A stretch of 64,000 nucleotides of DNA from Hanleya hanleyi (lineage: Eukaryota; Mollusca; Polyplacophora; Lepidopleurida; Hanleyidae). Every line of letters begins with the position of its first letter. Position 1 is the stretch's first letter. Below the pieces are notes generated by a model. It did not search any database and had not been told where the DNA came from. It saw only the letters and a program-made list of their open reading frames with translations. Shown here piece by piece: positions 61,325-64,000 of the stretch. The translations under genes and the position numbers were made by a program. The stretch spans positions 1-64,000 of the forward strand of contig JAVTVY010008073.1 of assembly GCA_036873755.1 (NCBI GenBank), given 5' to 3'.

Positions 61325-62855
61325 AGAGCCCAAGGGGCTTCAATATACGCCCGTATATCTGAAATTACGTTGGTCCAAACTTCAAGGTTGTTTAATAGCC
61401 TTGATTCCAATTGGTAGCTAGCAATCCGGAGAAAGGTCTACAATTTTGTGCTTCTGAGAATGTAACATATATCACATCTAAAATTGAATGATAAACTAAA
61501 ATGAGCTTAACTCTTGGAAACTGGGTGACCTTGGAGCAAGAACCGAGAGCTCACATATCCCACAATGAAATCAACAATAGTCAAACACAAGAAAAGGGTA
61601 GTTTTCCTGCAAATGGATTTGTTTCAGATGAGAGAATTTTTCATGAAGGAAGAAGAAAGTGATGAAGTAAACCTTTGTTCTTGAGTTGATAAACAGGTAT
61701 AAAGTTCATAAAGGAAACCTCTCCCCGTTAAATTAGTAAAAGTTATGTTTTTTATTTCACAACAGTTTAACTAAATGTAGCTGTTTCAAACAAGGGAGAC
61801 CAACTCCACAGGACAAATGCCATATACATGTAGGGGAGAGAACTCTGAATATTCCAACCCAACACATAGTCAGCTAAACTTGATTCAGTTTTGGGGGACT
61901 GTGACCTTGACCGTTGACAAATTGATGTATGGCTCCTCTTCGCCATGCGAGTAAGATATTTGATACCATTCCATACCTTGAAACTAGAGATATTGCATGG
62001 ACAACAAATGTTAATGGATGAATGGACAGAACGCAACATCGCATTACATGACCTCGTCTTCGACAGGCATATGAAAACGTGACTTGATGATTTCCTGATT
62101 TTGGGGTCACAGTGACCTTAACCTTTGACCTTGACCTAAATTTTGGTACACGACTCATCGTCTTCCGTCAATGTATCAATAGAGACAAAAAAAATCATGA
62201 TTTTTATGAATTTCATGATTTTGGGGGTCACAGTGACCTTGACGTTCGGCCTTGAACTACATTTTGGTACGTGACACATCATGTCCCCCTACTGTATCTA
62301 CTGACAAAAAAAAAAGCAATTTTGAAGATTTCTTGATTCTGGAGTCACAGTGACCTTGACTATTGACCTAATTTTTGGGTCAAGGTGACCTTTGACCTTC
62401 GACCTTGACCTATATTTTGGTATGCAACACTTCATTTCCCCCTATTGAATCCACTCACAAAAAATTAGAATTTTTTAATGATTTCCTGATTTTTCGGTCA
62501 CACTGACCTTTGATCTCCGACCTCGACCTACATTTGGTATGCAACACATCGTTCCCCCTTAGGGCATCCACTCACCAAAATGTAAAACTGTAGATAGAAA
62601 ATTGTCAATGATCAATGATTTCCTGATTTTAGGCAACACTCAGTGACCTTTGACCTGTGACCTCGACCTCAATTTTGGTATGCGACACATCGTCTCCATC
62701 TGGCGTATCCACTCACAAAAAATTGCAACTGTGGATAGAAAACGTTCAGATATAGACCGGACACGGGGGACGGACAGACGGACGGACGGACAGACGGACG
62801 GAAACCGCCATCACATAATACGTCCGCCTTTTGGCGGGCGTAGGCGGGCGTATCA
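61325..62855 (+). mobile_element. Pearl/Helitron-like element, family 4 copy b
   Basis: Starts AAGAGCCCAAGGGGCTTC with ATACGCCCGTAT and retains the empty TTAA site (near 61391-61394). About eight ~115-bp GGTCACAGTGACCTTGACC-type units follow, then ACGG microsatellite (62769-62803) and the hairpin ACGTCCGCC-TTTT-GGCGGGCGTA, followed by a repeated GGCGGGCGTA before the end. Uninterrupted by the TTAA element, but it has its own ~300-bp divergent stretch at about 61460-61875. Confidence 0.8.
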
Positions 62856-64000
62856 AAACCACCAGCGGACATCCTTAAACAGAATTTATATAATTCATGG
62901 CAAAAATATAACCGATAAATGGAGCCTTTATTCTCCCTACCCAGCTGGGGGTAGGGGTGGAGAATTGGGGTAGAAATGTTAAAATATTCTTGGATATTTA
63001 TCTCCAACATGTGTCCATTAGACCACGGCATTTGTAAGATATTGCCTTTTTGCTCAAACTGTCATAACGTAGTATGAATTTTTGGGGGCACCAAAGGCAT
63101 ACTCTCTAAACAGAGCACCCTTCTCCGCCTGACCATTGAATATGACAGGCCCACACCATCATCTGAATGCATGGTGCGATCATACGTAGACACGTAGCCA
63201 TGCGGTAATGGGTGATATCTGAGTATATTAAGGCATAAATTCTCAAATGGTCACATCCGATTGGTCACGTTAGATCCGAGATCGGTGCAATCACATTCAA
63301 AGAACAAAGACACACCTCCAGAAAGTGATGGATTGAAATGATCCCTAAGTGGGCCACTATTGTCTATGTGAACTACAGCCGAATTTAGTTCTTCCAAATA
63401 TAATTTTAAGCCATTTGTAATATCGATCTTCTCAAGAAAAATCAAACAACTATGCGTCAGGAGTGCGAGAAATAAGGTAGCTATAAATTTCTACAACTTC
63501 GGTCTCGTTTGAGCAGTGAGACATAAGGTAGCTGTAAATTACTGTCATGCCCCTCTGTACTATAGTCTTCATTTCCAGGTCATGGTAAACACCAGACAAT
63601 TCCATTGGCTCATTTAAATGGAGCAGTCATGTGACATAATGCTTCTTGAAGCTGGAATAGGTCAGAATGAAATCAATATTAAAGCCAAGGGTATCTTCTA
63701 AAGAATATGTGAAATTCCCTTAGCTCGGTAAGATGGCCCACCTTTTCACTGGACATAATTTACTTTGGAGCAGCTATGAATACGTACATGTAGAAATGGT
63801 TCTGTTATGCAGCCCTCTCAATTCAAAAATTTACCTCGGCAAAAAAATTGTCATGGCAAAGCAATTTGGCCTCGGCAAATATTTGTTTGCCTCGGCAAAT
63901 TTAACTGATGATATTAACATGAAGATACACTCTAGAAGAACTCAGACACATTTAATCTGTCCAAAATTGTACAAGAATAACCAGGCCTTAATTGTCCGTG
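62856..64000. other. no gene recognised
   Basis: Unique sequence to the window end. A short GCCTCGGCAAAT triplication lies near 63834-63900. The first-Asp exon of BACE was looked for here and not found. Confidence 0.4.

Overview
The window looks like nuclear DNA of a marine lophotrochozoan, most likely a mollusc. It is AT-rich and intron-rich, with GT-AG introns. It is crowded with Pearl/Helitron-like elements that carry ~115-170 bp tandem cores and ACGG/ACAG microsatellites (a pattern described from bivalves), long minisatellites, tRNA-derived SINEs and MITEs. There is no operon, no bacterial gene and no CRISPR array. The species call is inference.

The one convincing host gene is on the minus strand: a beta-secretase (BACE-family, membrane-anchored aspartyl protease). 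Eight coding exons at 34397-47730 cover about 395 residues, from just after the first catalytic Asp to the stop codon. They include the second catalytic DSGTT, six family-conserved cysteines, the transmembrane helix and the cytosolic tail. The 5' exons (signal peptide, propeptide, first DTGS) were not found between 47731 and 64000 and probably lie beyond the window.

Layout. 1-760: fragments shared with a Polinton-like locus further on. 758-2934: a TTAA-flanked element with 15-bp terminal inverted repeats, a frameshifted THAP-domain ORF and a convergent acidic ORF resembling the P2X7-like (ballast) family; it looks Kolobok-like. 4828-12147: three almost identical 2440-bp tandem units. 14.6-17.9 kb: a broken Polinton/Maverick relic with a protein-primed DNA polymerase B remnant (+) facing a double-jelly-roll major capsid protein remnant (-). 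18.8-26.4 kb: minisatellites, including a ~6 kb array of 27-bp units with a 108-bp higher-order repeat, which creates long meaningless ORFs on both strands. 28.5 kb: a PIF/Harbinger-type MITE. 30.1 kb: a tRNA-derived SINE. 31.2-32.4 kb: a 5'-truncated non-LTR retrotransposon. 32.5-47.7 kb: the BACE gene and its 3' flank, with introns full of repeats. 47.7-64 kb: upstream (probably intronic) DNA with further repeats.

The most interesting pattern is a set of seven elements in four families (32.5, 35.7, 41.7, 43.7, 49.4, 59.8 and 61.3 kb). The families differ in sequence but share one architecture: a 5' motif that is the inverse complement of the 3' terminal hairpin arm, a tandem core, a tetranucleotide microsatellite, then the hairpin. 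All seven lie on the plus strand. One copy is split by a 1484-bp element flanked by TTAA, and its paralogue at 61.4 kb preserves the empty site.
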